Assembly: GCF_036373705.1 (NCBI RefSeq)
Contig: NC_089856.1
Location: 27,552,798 to 27,616,797 of the forward strand
From: Amia ocellicauda
Lineage: Eukaryota; Chordata; Actinopteri; Amiiformes; Amiidae
Length of the DNA stretch: 64,000 bases
Direction: 5' to 3'
Part shown: one piece after another, positions 33,267-45,637 of the stretch
Numbering within the stretch: position 1 is the stretch's first letter
Layout: every line of letters starts with the position of its first letter
Translations under genes and position numbers: made by a program
The notes under the pieces: model-generated
Database searches by the model: none
Told to the model about the DNA's origin: nothing
Seen by the model: only the letters and a program-made list of their open reading frames with translations

Positions 33267-35296
33267 GAAGGGAATTCCAAAATTCTGGGGCAGCAGTGCT
33301 AAAAGCCTTGGTTTGGGAATATTGAGTAGTCCAGACTCAGAGGAGTGGAGACTGCAGGAGGGGTATATACATGAGGGAGATCAGAGATGTATGAAGGGGC
33401 AAGGCCATGAAGGGCCTTGTAGGTGAGGAGTACAATTTTGTAGATTATACGGAATATTACAGGGAGCCAATGAAGGTGATAAAGTGTGGGAGTGATGTGT
33501 CCCCATGGTTTAGTGCCTATCCAGGGCTTTTCCAGACACCCCGTAAAGGACTCCATTACAGTAGTTGAGGCGTAATGTCACAAAAGCATGTATAAGGGTC
33601 TCTGGTAACAGATCCGTGAGAGATGTTCTTAGACGAGCAACGTTAAGGAGGAGAAAAAAAGCAGATTTAGTTATGGGGCTCAAGAGAAAGAGTGACCCCC
33701 AGGTTTTTGATTTCTGATGATGGGAAGATGTAACAGTCATTAATGGAGATAACAAGGTTACCAACTTTCTTAAGAAGGGCCTTGGATGCCACCAACATCA
33801 CCTCAGTTTTATTGCCGTTTAGTGTTTGATATCCTGTGAGTTGAGAAGTGGGTCTGGTATGTATATACATTTGGGTGTCATCCACATAGCAGTGGAAGTT
33901 AAGACCATGTTGGCAGATAATCTGACCCAAGGGAAGCAAGTAAATACTAAACAACATTGGTACCTTGAGGCACGCCTTGGTTGACAGAGACAGAGGGGGA
34001 TTTGAAATTTTCAATGGACACATACTGCTTCCGATCAGCCGAATAGGACCAGAACCAGTTGAGTGGTTCCCCAGTGTAATACCCAGGTCTGCTTCCATAC
34101 AATCAAGCAAAATTTGATGACAGACTGTATCAAAAGCAGCTAAAAGATCAAGGAGAATGAGAATATTGAAGTAGCAGCAGAAATTAGAATATAACTTTTA
34201 CCAGTGCGGTCCCTGTACTGTGCTTGGCACGGAAACACGATTTAAATGGTTCATATAAATAATGGTTGGTCATGTGACATTGTAATTGAATGGCCACAGC
34301 TCACTCCAGGATTATGCTGAGAAACGGGATGTTGGAAATTGGCCAGTAGTTGCTAAAATTATCTGGATAAAGTCTTTGTTTCTTTAGAATGGGCGTAACA
34401 GCAGCCATTTTGAGTGCAGGAGGAACAGTGCCAGGCAAGATGGAAGAATTTACAATGTTCACCATGAGTGGGCACAGAGAAGGTAAACATGCCTTTACCA
34501 GAGAAGTAGGCAGGTGGAGGATTTGGATCTGGAGACCAACTCAGTGATGTGGTCTGCATCAACAGGAGAGAAGACAGAGGAACAGCAATCAGGCGAGGGG
34601 ACTGAGAGAGTAATGTTAGCCAAAACCTGATCAGGGGGCAGGGTGGGTGTGAGATACTGGTAAATGGTGAAAAAAGTCCAAAAACATATTGCAGAGTTCA
34701 ATGGATCCTGTAAGAGGAGATGAATTCCGGGATCGGAGTAATCTATTGATGGTTGAGAAAAGAGTTCTTGGATTATCTTGGCCCTGAGATTGGAGTAATA
34801 AACTGATTCAGCCTGAGAAAGAGCATCCTTGTAGTCCTTAACATGCTCTTTGTAGGCCTGCTCAGTGGACTGTTATACCCGATTTAAACAGAGTCTCTCC
34901 AGTTGTCAGCCACTGCACTTCAGACGACGCAGCTCAGGGGTAAACCAAGGACCAGATAGAGAGAATAAAAACACCCTAGTTTTCAGAGGGGCAACAAAGT
35001 CAAGGCTGGAAGAGACAAGTGTGTCATAATGAGACACACAGCATGGACAGGAGAAGAGCAGGACTGTTTGTAGTTTGAAGCTTGGTTCCTAGGGTGGATA
35101 TATTAACAGATTTAATGTTTCTGTATGTAATGGTCCGTTTTTGCCGTAGTTTGGTTAGGGGAACAGACACATTACACAAAATAGCAAGATGGTCAGATAT
35201 GGAAAGATCCAGGCTACGCAAGTTGGAGGGAACAAAGCCTGTCGAGCACACAGTCCAAAACATGGCCTTTATCATGTGTGGAAAACTGTACAAGCT
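33267..35296 (-). mobile_element. L2-like LINE, 5' part missing, decayed
   Basis: Read on the minus strand from 35296 downward, the end of the endonuclease domain appears first (LDLSISDHLAI near 35200). Reverse-transcriptase pieces follow, including [12 protein letters not shown] and [16 protein letters not shown] near 33880-33960. The C-terminal motif LHWLPVIFRIIYKIVLLTYK with ALHGLAPSYISDL follows near 33380-33480. The VDD here replaces the usual ADD. Many stops and frameshifts are present. The family assignment rests on these motifs. Confidence 0.85.
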
Positions 35297-35730
35297 TGTC
35301 ACGGTTTGCTCCCACATTTATCCAACTCGCCACCAGAGGTCAGCAACCCACATTCCTCAAACCCCAGTGCACTTTCTCTCAGCTCCCTCCATTCTCATTC
35401 GCACAGCACGCTCCAGCACCAATTGCCTTCCATCTCCCTGTGTATAAACCCCCTGGTCACTTCTACCTTTTGCTAAGTCTTATCTTCTTTCAAGTTGCAT
35501 TTGTAAGTATTCCCCATGGTTATTGATTTATGACCTCCGCGTGTACCCTCACCAATTATTCCCGGATTATCCCTACCAGCCTGTTTTGCCTAATTGTTGA
35601 CCCCTGCTTGCCTCAATGACCTCGCCTTCGGATCATCCTCGACATTGTTTTCTGGTATTGACCCTCGCCTGTCTCAGGATTCCCATTACTCCGCACCTGG
35701 GTTCCTCTCGACTGTGCTGCTTTTATCACA
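35297..35730 (+). mobile_element. Solo LTR inserted in the LINE
   Basis: Starts TGTCACGGTTTGC and ends TTTTATCACA. The flanks AAGCT (35292-35296) and ATGCT (35731-35735) match at four of five bases. The internal order, with CCACCAGAGGTCAGC early and a TATAAACCCC box at about 35443, resembles the LTR at 47320. Confidence 0.65.
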
Positions 35731-35735
35731 ATGCT

Positions 35736-37015
35736 GTGTGATATTCAATCCAGGAGAGACAGAAACTCTTGATATTTGTTTTGCATATTTATATTAAACA
35801 ATTTTTTGGTTTAGGGCACTGTACAGTTACAGTTATGCAGAGCAGCATATTCAAGTTTTTATTTTTAAACCCCTGTGACTGAAGTTTCCCCTGATATCAT
35901 TATTACCAACACCAGTAAGGTTCAGAAAGGTAGGAGGTGGTGTTAAGAGTGATTACTGTTTAGGGTGACAGAGTTAAAACAAAAGTCAACAAAATCAAAT
36001 ACATGCTTTACTAATACTTTAGTAAAGCTAAAACTCAGTGACTAAAAGCTCAGTTGCCCGATTGATGCACACCATTGTTAGGGACTTTTTTTCAATCAGA
36101 AACAGACACAATTAATCATGCCAAAAGATCAACTGGCAAAAGATTAATGTATAAAGGGTCACACTCCACCAGTGTTAGATGCCAACCCTTATACTTTGTT
36201 TGGAACCAAGCAAAGATGTTTTAACAGTAACTGGTATCAGAAATACCAGTGGCTAGAATACAACAAAAAAAGCAGAGCAATTCTATTGAATAAGTATGTA
36301 GAGCAGTACATTAGCGTACACTTACATTTAAAAGAACAGGATATCCTATTGATGCAGTTAAAAATATTAAATACCAACCATTTGTAGCAATCTTAATTTG
36401 TTTTCCGACTATGCCCCCCGAAATTTTTTTGTCTGAGCCATAAATCATGCTGGACTGGGGTTCTCCTGGACTAGAGATGGACAACCCTGAGTTGACTCAG
36501 CCAATGGCAGACAGTTAAAATTGGGTCATGGGCAGGTGTTTTCCCCCAGCTCTTTTGGTTCTACATATCACTGTAGTTAGCAGGGATGAAAACCCAGCGG
36601 CCTCAATCTCATGACAATAATCTGAAGTTTACAGAGCTGCAAACCATCAGACAAGCAGAATAAACTATGAACAGTACAGCTTCGGTGTACCTGTGATTTT
36701 TGCGTGTAACCCATAGTTAACCACTTTTTCCATTTCTCACGTAACTACTCACATTGTGTGTTAGTACAGTGTCTAATGAGTGGTCTAGTTTTCTTTGGTC
36801 AGAGAGTGACATCTGGTGGAGAACTATACACTGCACTAGAAAATGTTAGTTTCAGCATGCATTGAGGGTCTATTATATATTATATAAAAAAATATTAAAT
36901 GCATATTATTACTTTAAAGCTTAAAAAAGGGGATACATATACAAACTGCTGGATTGTGGGGACAGATGTGGAGACCCTGCAGTACATTGGCTACCTTCAG
37001 TTCAATAGGTCTGCT
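35736..37015. other. Non-coding spacer
   Basis: AT-rich; no exon, LTR or further LINE sequence recognised. Confidence 0.4.
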
Positions 37016-37440
37016 TCTTACGGTGCAAAAGTGCTACTTAAGTGCAAAACACATGCAAATAAAAAAAGATGACATTACAATTAAAACAAAATACCAGCAA
37101 ACTTAAAAAATTGTCTGCAAGCCTAAAAAAAGTGTCTGCAAACTTAACAAGGTGTCTGCAAACTTAAAAAATTGTCTGCAACATTAAACATGTCTGCAAA
37201 CTTAAAAAAAGATGCTGCAAACTAAATTGTATTCTTACATATTATCCTGCAGTAAGACGCCCTACATACATACCGTTAATTATGGTTATTGGGTAATATT
37301 TATTACTATGTCCACAATATTGTGTTTGCAATACTACATGTATGATCCTTGTTGTGTGCCTTGTCAGGACAAGGGCATAGAGCCAGGTGTGCACTATATT
37401 ACCGAGGAGGCATGCATTCGGGATGTGTAAAAACATAAGC

Positions 37441-37500
<60 letters not shown>

Positions 37501-37966
37501 CATTATTATTATTATTATACTTCAATCGATAAGTGAAGGCGTGTTTTCAATCAAAACATGTAGTTATTTATAATTCATATTTACCACCTTATGTTGTAAG
37601 TAAAACCACATATGAAATACTCCAGCCTGTCTGGTGTTAGAAGTATTTTAATACCTTTGAAAACAATAGAAAAACTACAGAATTACATTAGAGCTAAAGG
37701 ACGTTTCCTGGTCTGCAGAATTGAATACTGGTTAGTCCACTCAGAGATCCAATCATTTTCTTTTCCTTACCGTCAAAGCACGCCTTCTTGATTTGTCATT
37801 TCCAATATAGAGTACAATTTAGTTTGCAGCATCTTTTCTGTTTGTAGTATCTTTTAAAAGTTTGCAAACAGTGTTTTCATGTTGCAGACACCATTTTTAA
37901 GTTTGCTGGTGTTTTGTTAAAAAATATATTTGCATGTGTTTTGCACTTCAGGGCCACTGTTGGCTT
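37016..37966. mobile_element. Non-autonomous element with subterminal repeats
   Basis: Near the left end, GTGCAAAACACATGCAAATA (about 37041) is inverted near the right end at about 37931-37950, which then runs into TTCAGGGCCACTG. Inside each end are several copies of TCTGCAAACTTAAAAAA-like units: about six at 37105-37215, and inverted units at 37815-37910. A long (ATT)n array lies in the middle. TIR plus subterminal arrays suggest a DNA transposon with repeated transposase-binding sites. Confidence 0.65.
37442..37518. repeat. (ATT)n microsatellite
   Basis: About 25 units with one CAT variant. Confidence 0.95.
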
Positions 37967-38000
37967 CTCCCTAGTTTGTTTAATTTGTTTGTGCAGTCAC

Positions 38001-38950
38001 ACTTTACAATAAGGTACCGTGATTCCTCATTAATTAATATATTGTAACAGTTTTGGTACTGTTAAACCCTTGTGGGTCCAAACAAGGAGTCAGACACCAG
38101 AATGAGGCAAACGTGCTCTATTTCTTCACGTGCTCTTACAAAGGTGGATCAGGCAGTAGAAAGAACTAAACTTAAATCAAAATAATGGCTGGGGCTATTC
38201 AGAGCCTGTATAACTGAACACAGGGGGGAAACCAAACATGAAACAGGCATACAGAACATAAGGGAGAATAACACAAGCCTCTGGGGCTCCTGTAGGGCTC
38301 ACTCACTCACTAAGGCTATCTGCTAACTCCCCTTCGGCAGCTGGCATGATTAGCTCTACGTTTCCCGTTATGATTATTTTTGATCCTTACATTTTTTTTG
38401 AACTGAAAAATGCAGCTATACACATGCGCTTTCTTTTCATCGACATGTTTCTTTTAGGCTGTTAGGCTAGTGCCTTTGATTAGCGATAAGAAGAACACTG
38501 ATCGTGGCAGGAAAAGTATGAAACGTTGATCCACCAATCCTGCTGCGAAATGTGCTCATCAACAAAAAAGAAACCTGCCCACACGTCAGTTCACATAAGA
38601 ACCAGTGTTAGTACAATAACAGGAACAGTGCGTTTGATTTATCTCACAATGTGGAAATACTTTATCTACACATTTACAATTACAGTTTATATACAAATTC
38701 TGATGCTGCTATGGTATGCACAGTGTGTACTGGGGTACAGCTGGGGACGCCACTGCCACAGGATAAACACATGAGCATGTCATGCACTTCATCCGAGCTC
38801 TTATGTTAATCACATGTATAACAGGGTTAGGGTAAGTTCATGCGAGTTCATGTGCTCAACATCAGAACTCAGATGATGTTTATGATGTATTGATGTTTAA
38901 ATCCTTTGGTATTCATATATTAATTCATGAGGAATCACGGTACCTTACTG
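38001..38950. mobile_element. TIR element interrupted by an LTR-like block
   Basis: AATAAGGTACCGTGATTCCT at about 38009 is inverted at 38928-38947, giving arms of about 35-40 bp. The interior holds the LTR-like block 38043-38391 and unrecognised AT-rich sequence. No transposase. Confidence 0.6.
38043..38391 (-). mobile_element. Possible solo LTR
   Basis: On the minus strand it starts TGTAAGGATC and ends CTGTTACA, so it has TGTAA/TTACA inverted termini over about 350 bp. The flanks (TATAT and TTTTT) do not clearly match, so the boundaries are uncertain. Confidence 0.45.
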
Positions 38951-39019
38951 CGGGGGCGTCGCTAGACCCTATTTAGGGGGGCTTCAGCTTCACAACAAAA
39001 GAATCCCAGAAAGAAGAAG

Positions 39020-39112
39020 TAACTCCCCAAAAACACACTGTCAGCACCCCCCGCTCTGACACCAGAAAAAACACCGTCAGCACACCCCCCCCCCGATCCT
39101 GCACACCGTTTC
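39020..39112. repeat. Short relative of the 42.96-kb minisatellite
   Basis: Contains AAACACACTGTCAGCACCCC and then AAAACACCGTCAGCACACCC. These share the AAACACCGTCA core and C-run of the array at 42966-43847. Confidence 0.6.
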
Positions 39113-39448
39113 GAAGCCCCCTAAAACTTGAAGTCTAGAAACGCCCCTGCCTTTTTGTAATGTGTTACCGTTTGTGTGTCTTTTGCATTTTTTTGTTTAT
39201 TTTCTTATTTAAGATTATGTTATTATTATTAAGTGCAATAATACAGTTCAAAACATAATGCAATTTACAAATTCCAATATACACAAGTGTATAGGAAATA
39301 CACAGTACACACTAAAAAGTAAACAAGTCCTTAAATTACGTGTTAAATGATACGTTTAGCTTAATCACTTTGAGGCCCTGGAACATCTGCAGTGTATTTC
39401 AACCATAAACCTGTTAGTTGAAAAGGGGTGTCCACTGTAACCCCGTAA

Positions 39449-39882
39449 TACGGTGGCCCTGAAGTGCAAAACACAAGAAAAATAATTTGAGAACACAAAA
39501 AATAAATTCCAAAACACACGACAATTCTCACAACGTTCTTGTAGCGCAGATTTGCGCAGTTCTGCGCACATCTGCAGGATCCAACCTATTCCATTGGTGG
39601 AGCTGTGCAGCTCTGCGCAGATCTGTGGAAATTTACTATCGTCGTTTTTTGATCAGATGCGTCTTATGTCAGACCGCAGTCTCAAGCAGCCGACGCACCA
39701 AGTTGTGGGATACCCGAACACGATCTAGTTTATTGGTAGATGAATGCTATTACTCAACGACACAGTAAATAGTAATTTATTCAAAACTTAAAAATACCGA
39801 TATGAAGGTATAGTAAAAGTCCAATCCAGTCCGTAAAATAATACCGGTATATCGTTTTTACGGTACACCGCCCAGCTCTATA
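39449..39882. repeat. Composite MITE ends
   Basis: 39449-39500 carries CGGTGGCCCTGAAGTGCAAA followed by an AT-rich subterminal motif (AATAATTTGAGAACACAAAA). This is the left-end equivalent of the right end at 48441-48466. 39780-39882 ends ACGGTACACCGCCCAGCTCTA, the inverted terminus of another common fish MITE type. Between them, CGCAGATTTGCGCAGTTCTG is echoed in inverted form near 39608-39632. Confidence 0.5.
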
Positions 39883-41134
39883 GTATTAGTTAAGTTACAT
39901 TACATCATGTGCATAACTGTATCAAAAGATCAAAAACAACATGAACGTAAATGGTCAACCGAAAATAAACATAAAAAGGATTTGAAATATACAGTTCAGG
40001 TATGCTTTTACTTTAAAACTCTGTTCTAAACGAAATAATCGATGGCATTTCTGTTTGGAAGTCAATATCTACATAAAGTTTTCAATATAGCTTAGTATAT
40101 TTCTGTAAACATGCTATATTTTTTTAATGACTTGTTTTTACTGTTCATGGCTGTATTGTAAAACATGAGTAATTACAGTACAAAGTACAATAAAGGCATC
40201 CTTAGTATTGAAAGTACACTAAAAGCAAGCATTAACAATTTTCACTGGTCAATGGAATAGACATGTTCACATTAAAGACCAAATGGCAATACCATGTAAA
40301 AAGATTTATGCATCTCAGTTTTCCATCTTTGTTATTATACTATGTTTTGGCAGTGAGGTGGAAAAGGTAATTGATTCAAGGGAATCACATAGAAAAGTAT
40401 AAAAAACAGAAGAACAATACATATACAGGAGGTAGTTGGACAGGTAAATTAAGCAGATGCAAATTATGTGCATGTCATACTTTACATTTAGTTACATTTC
40501 ATTAATATTGTTGTACTGCAAAGTTGTCACATTTACAGGTGAGTTTGATTGAATCAATGGCAATTGGTAGAAGTTTGATTAAGTCTCACCTTGATTAAGT
40601 TACAGACTTGGGCTGGGACCTAATCAAATCTCACGGCACCTGTCCATCACACTTTACAAAACAGAATGTTATTGCCTTTTGTTTTTGTAAGCATCTAATT
40701 CTCCTACTCAAAATAAACAAAAAGTGACAATATTGTTTTGTAAAGTGTGACTGGCATGTCCCATGAGATTTTAACACCACCCTATCAAATGTTTAGAGCA
40801 GTAATTAAATGCATTTGAAACAAAAATATTGTCCAATACATTTTACAAGTAGCATTAACAAATGCAAACAGCGATTGCAAATGTCGATTACAGCATGCAA
40901 ACTGCAAATGCTTGTAATTTGTATTTGAAATACAAGTTTTTTTTTTTTTTTCTTTCAACCCTTGTCTGTTAGTATGGCCCTTACACTAATTCCTAGAAAC
41001 TAAAGCTTCTATGTAATCTTTACACATTAGCTATTTCTTTCAATTTGAAATACAAGTCAAGGGCACATTCATGTGTACGTGGGGTTAGGAAGTGTTTTTT
41101 TTTCTTTTACTGAGTTCAAATAGTTCAGAATGTT
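39883..41134. other. Non-coding spacer
   Basis: AT-rich. One inverted pair (CACACTTTACAAAACA at about 40651 and its inverse near 40735-40750) suggests a small MITE. No exon seen. Confidence 0.4.
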
Positions 41135-41228
41135 TTAATCTCCACAAAAGCAAATCTCTTCACAGTGAGCTGAAAGTTGCTGAAGCTGTTCGTCAGACAC
41201 TCCACTGCCACAATCCCTCAATTGAAAC
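41135..41228 (-). CDS. Possible terminal coding exon, unknown gene
   Basis: After a TTTAG acceptor on the minus strand, a 94-bp frame in phase 1 reads FQLRDCGSGVSDEQLQQLSA, then HCEEICFCGD and TAA. Cysteines and acidic residues are frequent and base composition is less AT-rich than around it. The stop and acceptor positions are compatible with a last exon. I do not recognise the family, and no matching upstream exons are evident apart from the integrase-like fragment at 41447-41655. It may be chance. Confidence 0.3.
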
Positions 41229-41446
41229 CTAAACAAGATATTACAATTACACCAATGATTCACTGTCCCCGTGCACAATTGCACTGCTACACAAGATACA
41301 TCTATTTAATGTTCAAATATAAGCTAAAACAAAATAAGTAACAAAACAAAATTTGGATGTACTCATTGGTATGGCAGTTTGTTTTCAGTTGGTTTGTTAT
41401 AAGAAGCTAATATTAGAAATAGTTTCCCCACTTGTTTAGTCAAGTA

Positions 41447-41655
41447 TTATAAAAAATAAACTTGACCTGTGCAGCAGGTTGAATATCTCATTAGGAATTC
41501 CAAAGGTCTAGTTCTGTACTGGTTGCAGAGCAGCTTGTATTCATTGAAATCCTTTTGGAGGATGTTAACAAAAGCAAAGTACAGAAAACACTCCTGTTCA
41601 TGGCTGCCATTGAAATAACCTGCATCCTTCAAGTCTAGGAGCTCCATCCAAAACT
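41447..41655 (-). pseudogene. Integrase-core-like transposon fragment
   Basis: The minus strand reads QFWMELLDLKDAGYFNGSHE, then QECFLYFAFVNILQKDFNEY and KLLCNQYRTRP. This follows the pattern of the C-terminal part of the retroviral-type integrase domain in fish transposon-derived proteins (aromatic-rich helix, then W/C-N-x-x-R-x-RP). The catalytic core is not present next to it. Recognition is by pattern only. Confidence 0.45.
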
Positions 41656-42540
41656 GGGTGATGATATTTAGTTATTCAACATAACTCACTTCTATGACAC
41701 ATTGTTTTAAACATATTGTGTGAAAGGTATTTGGATTTTAATAAATTATATGCAAAGTTTATTTTAAAAGTACAAAAACAAGGAAAAGGTAATCTACAGT
41801 ACCAAAGTTCATATAAATGCATTTATGCTTTTTAATAACAATCGTGTGCACGACTACTGCACAATGTAATCATATTTATCTCTTGAATATACAACAAAAA
41901 TGATACATGTATTGGCTATAACTTAACCGTTGTATTCTAAAATTTGACAACCAGGATTATATATTTAAACTTGACTTGAAAAGTGGTCAGTGTGCTTTGG
42001 ATTGTGTGGGACAACAGTTTAATCATAAAATCTTTCTCGTAAATCCGTCCATGCATCCACTTACCAATAAGGTTTTAATTAGTCGTTTCCATCTACGTGA
42101 CAAACATAATGTGGCCCAATAGACTGATAGCTGATCTACAGAACCGTCTCCTCTGCTGACAGATGTGAAGGACGTACTCATTTCAGATACAGCTTCATTA
42201 CATCACGTCTCCTCACACGCAACTGATGTTTGTGCTGTAACACCTGAAACACCTTCCTGCATTATATTTGGACGTCCTTTATTATAATATAATAAAGATC
42301 ATATTTGCTTTACTTCTCAGCGACTTCTCCACTTCATTAAAGAAAGGTTCTTCATCCTCCATGATGTAGAAAATCCAACATTACATCATAACATCATAGG
42401 TGTAGCCTTTTCTGGAATACTCCCTTATCATATCCAATTGAGTCATACCTAAATCGTACAAATGAATAATGTAATGATCACAATTGGTAGAAATCCTATT
42501 ATCTAAGTTATATCCAAAAAGTATTGGTCACATCCTAAAT
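41656..42540. other. Non-coding spacer
   Basis: No gene, repeat array or transposon end recognised. Confidence 0.4.
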
Positions 42541-42965
42541 ATGAGCTAGACAGTAAAGGCTGGCCTGCGCTGCCCGCTCACTGCACTGCGGGACTCCAGA
42601 GTCCAGAGATCCGCCCCAGCGGCACCATGTCTCAGGTCATGCTAGTGGAGGTCGAGCCGACCTGGACAGAACATGACCTGCGTTGAGAAACGTGACTTTA
42701 TTCTATGTCCTTGTTTCCAAAAATAAAATAAAAAATGGCGCATTAATAAAACACTATTATACACATTGTGTAAATTAATACACGTGTCCTACTACTCAAG
42801 TGTCGTCACACTGCTGTGCGAAAGCGACCCCTAACGCTAGAGCTGTAATAAGCGCCTTTCTCTCACTGCGCTGCTGCACAGCGGGGCTCGGCAACCTGTA
42901 CACGCGTGGGCTGATCACGGCCCGCAGCACCGGCGAGAGAGGAGCCGACTTTCATTCATAAAATA
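42541..42965. other. CpG-rich stretch before the minisatellite
   Basis: GC and CpG content rise clearly compared with the AT-rich surroundings (for example GCTGCCCGCTCACTGCACTG, CGCTGCTGCACAGCGGGGC). It could be a CpG island or decayed GC-rich repeat. No open frame or splice context supports a gene. Confidence 0.35.
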
Positions 42966-43847
42966 CACCCCGTCACCCCCACACCCCCGAGAAACACCGT
43001 CAACCCACCCCCCACACCGGAGAAACACCGTCAACCCACCCTCACACCGGAGAAACACCGTCAACCCACCCTCACACCGGAGAAACACCGTCACCCCCCC
43101 CTCACACCGGAGAAACACCGTCACCCCCCCCTCACACCGGAGAAACACCGTCACCCCCCCTCACACCGGAGAAACACCGTCAACCCACCCCCCACACCGG
43201 AGAAGCACCGTCACCCCCCCCCTCACACCGGAGAAACACCGTCAACCCACCCTCACACCGGAGAAACACCGTCACCCCCCCTCACACCGGAGAAACACCG
43301 TAAACCCACCCTCACACCGGAGAAATACCGTCACCCCCCCCTCACACCGGAGAAACACCGTCACCCCCCCTCACACCGGAGAAACACCGTCAACCCACCC
43401 TCACACCGGAGAAATACCGTCAACCCCCCCCTCACACCGGAGAAACACCGTCACCCCCCCCTCACACCGGAGAAACACCGTCAACCCACCCCCCACACCG
43501 GAGAAACACCGTCACCCCCCCCTCACACCGGAGAAACACCGTCACCCCCCCCTCACACCGGAGAAACACCGTCACCCCACCCTCACACCGGAGAAACACC
43601 GTCAACCCACCCTCACACCGGAGAAACACCGTCACCCCCCCTCACACCGGAGAAACACCGTCAACCCACCCTCACACCGGAGAAACACCGTCACCCCCCC
43701 TCACACCGGAGAAACACCGTCAACCCACCCTCACACCGGAGAAATACCGTCAACCCCCCCCCTCACACCGGAGAAACACCGTCACCCCCCCCTCACACCG
43801 GAGAAACACCGTCAACCCACCCCCCACACCGGAGAAACACCGTCACC
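42966..43847. repeat. 29-30 bp GC-rich minisatellite, about 30 copies
   Basis: Units follow the pattern CACACCGGAGAAACACCGTC with an A/C-rich tail of variable C-run length. Units alternate between two tail types (AACCCACCCT and ACCCCCCCCT), and blocks of several units recur in the same order, which suggests higher-order duplication. Any apparent frame is a product of the repeat. Confidence 0.95.
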
Positions 43848-43882
43848 GCCTATGTTAAGTTTTCATAGGTTGTGCACGAAAA

Positions 43883-44634
43883 AGTGGTTCCCAAACTGTG
43901 GGGCGCATGATTGGATAATCTTATTTCTTTTGCATCTATCTATCTCTATAAAACAACTTTTTCCACACTTACACACATTAAAAACGAACTGTACTGTCCC
44001 AAATAATAAGAGTGTAAATCAGTTCTCGGTTATTGGACTCTTCCATATCCAGTCAATGAGATTCAGTCCAATGAGAATAGTGGATTGTCAGATAGCAGCA
44101 TATGTTAAAGCCACTAATTGGTAGTTTTAGACCAAAATACACAGCATGTGAGGTGATAATTATGGTAAAATAAATACATAAGAATAACTTGCACCTCCAA
44201 AATGTCATCGAGTCGTGGGAAATGAGCTTGCCAGGAATCTGCTACAATATTTTGGAAAAGCATTAACATAGAAATATATATATAATTAGGGATGAGACCG
44301 AATAGTTGAAAATATATATAAAATGGGTAAAATCGTATGAAATGGAAAGAGGGCGTTAATGTATCTTCAGGCTCACCCGTCTCATTAATTTGAGTGAGCA
44401 GCACTAGATGGAGTAAGAATAGGTTCATGCAGAGAGATTCCAATGTAAATGGCCAAATAAAATAGTGAAAAGTGAAATGCAAACAAGTATTAAAGTGTAT
44501 TCATCCTTGTTAAGCATTAGGGCTTTCAAAAAAATAAATGTTAATATAAATATGACCGTGTGAGACATGGGGGGGGAGTGAGCTGTGACTCAAATGTTTT
44601 TGGGGGGGCGCCACCCAGAAAGTTTGGGAACTGC
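43883..44634. mobile_element. Non-autonomous hAT-like element
   Basis: AGTGGTTCCCAAACTGTGGGG at the left is inverted as AGTTTGGGAACTGCT at the right. These are the ends of a common vertebrate hAT type. I could not find a convincing 8-bp target duplication. The interior has no transposase. Confidence 0.65.
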
Positions 44635-45227
44635 TGATCTATGCCATCATCTCAGCTGGCACATACTTGTAAAAGTACTCATATGGGTTCAGGGGAGGAG
44701 TTTTTTCAAATGATGGGATCTCAGTGTTGACTTTTGAAAATGTCGCCATTTGATTTAAGCCGGCCTGGAGCTAGAACTGAGACTCTGGAGCCACTCCGGA
44801 CCCAGAGCCAGCAAACCTGCAGCATTGCCTACCCTACTGCACAGGACAACATAATTAGTGCTACGTTAACTGAGATATTTACTACAAAATGAAACAAGTT
44901 ACAAGAATGGGGGCAGGATATCCGAGATTTTTGTAAATACAGGCTCATTCAGTTCCATCCCCACCCTCTCCCCCCACACACAAATAAAATGCAAGATGTG
45001 TAATGAACTGTAAAAAAAATAAAAAATAAAAAATACAAACCTTTTGAAATTCCCCTTTAAAAATCAGGTTGTGGACACATAGTTGGATGCACTTGTAATC
45101 AAAACAGTTCAAGAAAATGGAATAACAAAGATGGAAAACAAGAATCACAATATATATATATATATATATATTTACTCTTTTATTAGAGATTTGATTTTCC
45201 ATTTGGTTTTTCTATTTATTGCCCCAA
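44635..45227. other. Non-coding spacer
   Basis: Unrecognised, with a short TA run at about 45150-45170. Confidence 0.4.
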
Positions 45228-45455
45228 ACAGGCACTCCACTTCTGCTGCAGGAAGCCCCGCAGCACGGGCCCCATGCACACGTCTAGTGCCTGGATCTGG
45301 GAGGTGCAGCCCGCTGAATGGTGGCCATCAGGGTGTTAGGCAGTGCAGAGTCAATCACCAGGAAGCCTTCGCCCCCTCTGTCACTCTTGGAGATCACGAT
45401 TGACAGGAGAGAAGGGGATCGAAGTGCAGGTAGTGGGAATATGTCAGAAAACTGA
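45228..45455 (-). pseudogene. pogo/Tigger-like transposase fragment
   Basis: On the minus strand SKSDRGGEGFLVIDSALPNT with LMATI continues, after a frameshift, as QIQALDVCMGPVLRGFLQQK and WSAC. The order matches the DDE region of pogo-like transposases, in which an LQPLDVxxNKPFKxxLRxxW block follows the active site. Only this piece is visible. Its GC-rich composition contrasts with its surroundings. Confidence 0.55.
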
Positions 45456-45637
45456 CTGAGGGTCAGGAATCCGGTGTGTGGTACAATAGGGCTAGGCAAG
45501 ATGTGTAGTGGAGTCACAGTCGGCATTTCAGGCGATCGAACGAACAAGACAATCAAGGAAATCCAAAAGGCATCATCATAAGAGAAAGCATGGGTCGAAT
45601 ACACTTGGACTTGGAAAAAGGCAGGAGGCTGCTGTCT

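Noticed and set aside
42966-43847. The unit CACACCGGAGAAACACCGTC reads HTGETP, close to the HTGEKP linker of C2H2 zinc fingers.
   Set aside because: There are no Cys-His finger sequences between units, the unit length is 29-30 bp rather than 84, and C-run length changes break the frame. It is a coincidence in a satellite.
44114-44482. A 122-codon hydrophobic minus-strand frame.
   Set aside because: It lies inside a non-autonomous hAT-like element, and the hydrophobicity reflects AT-rich sequence.
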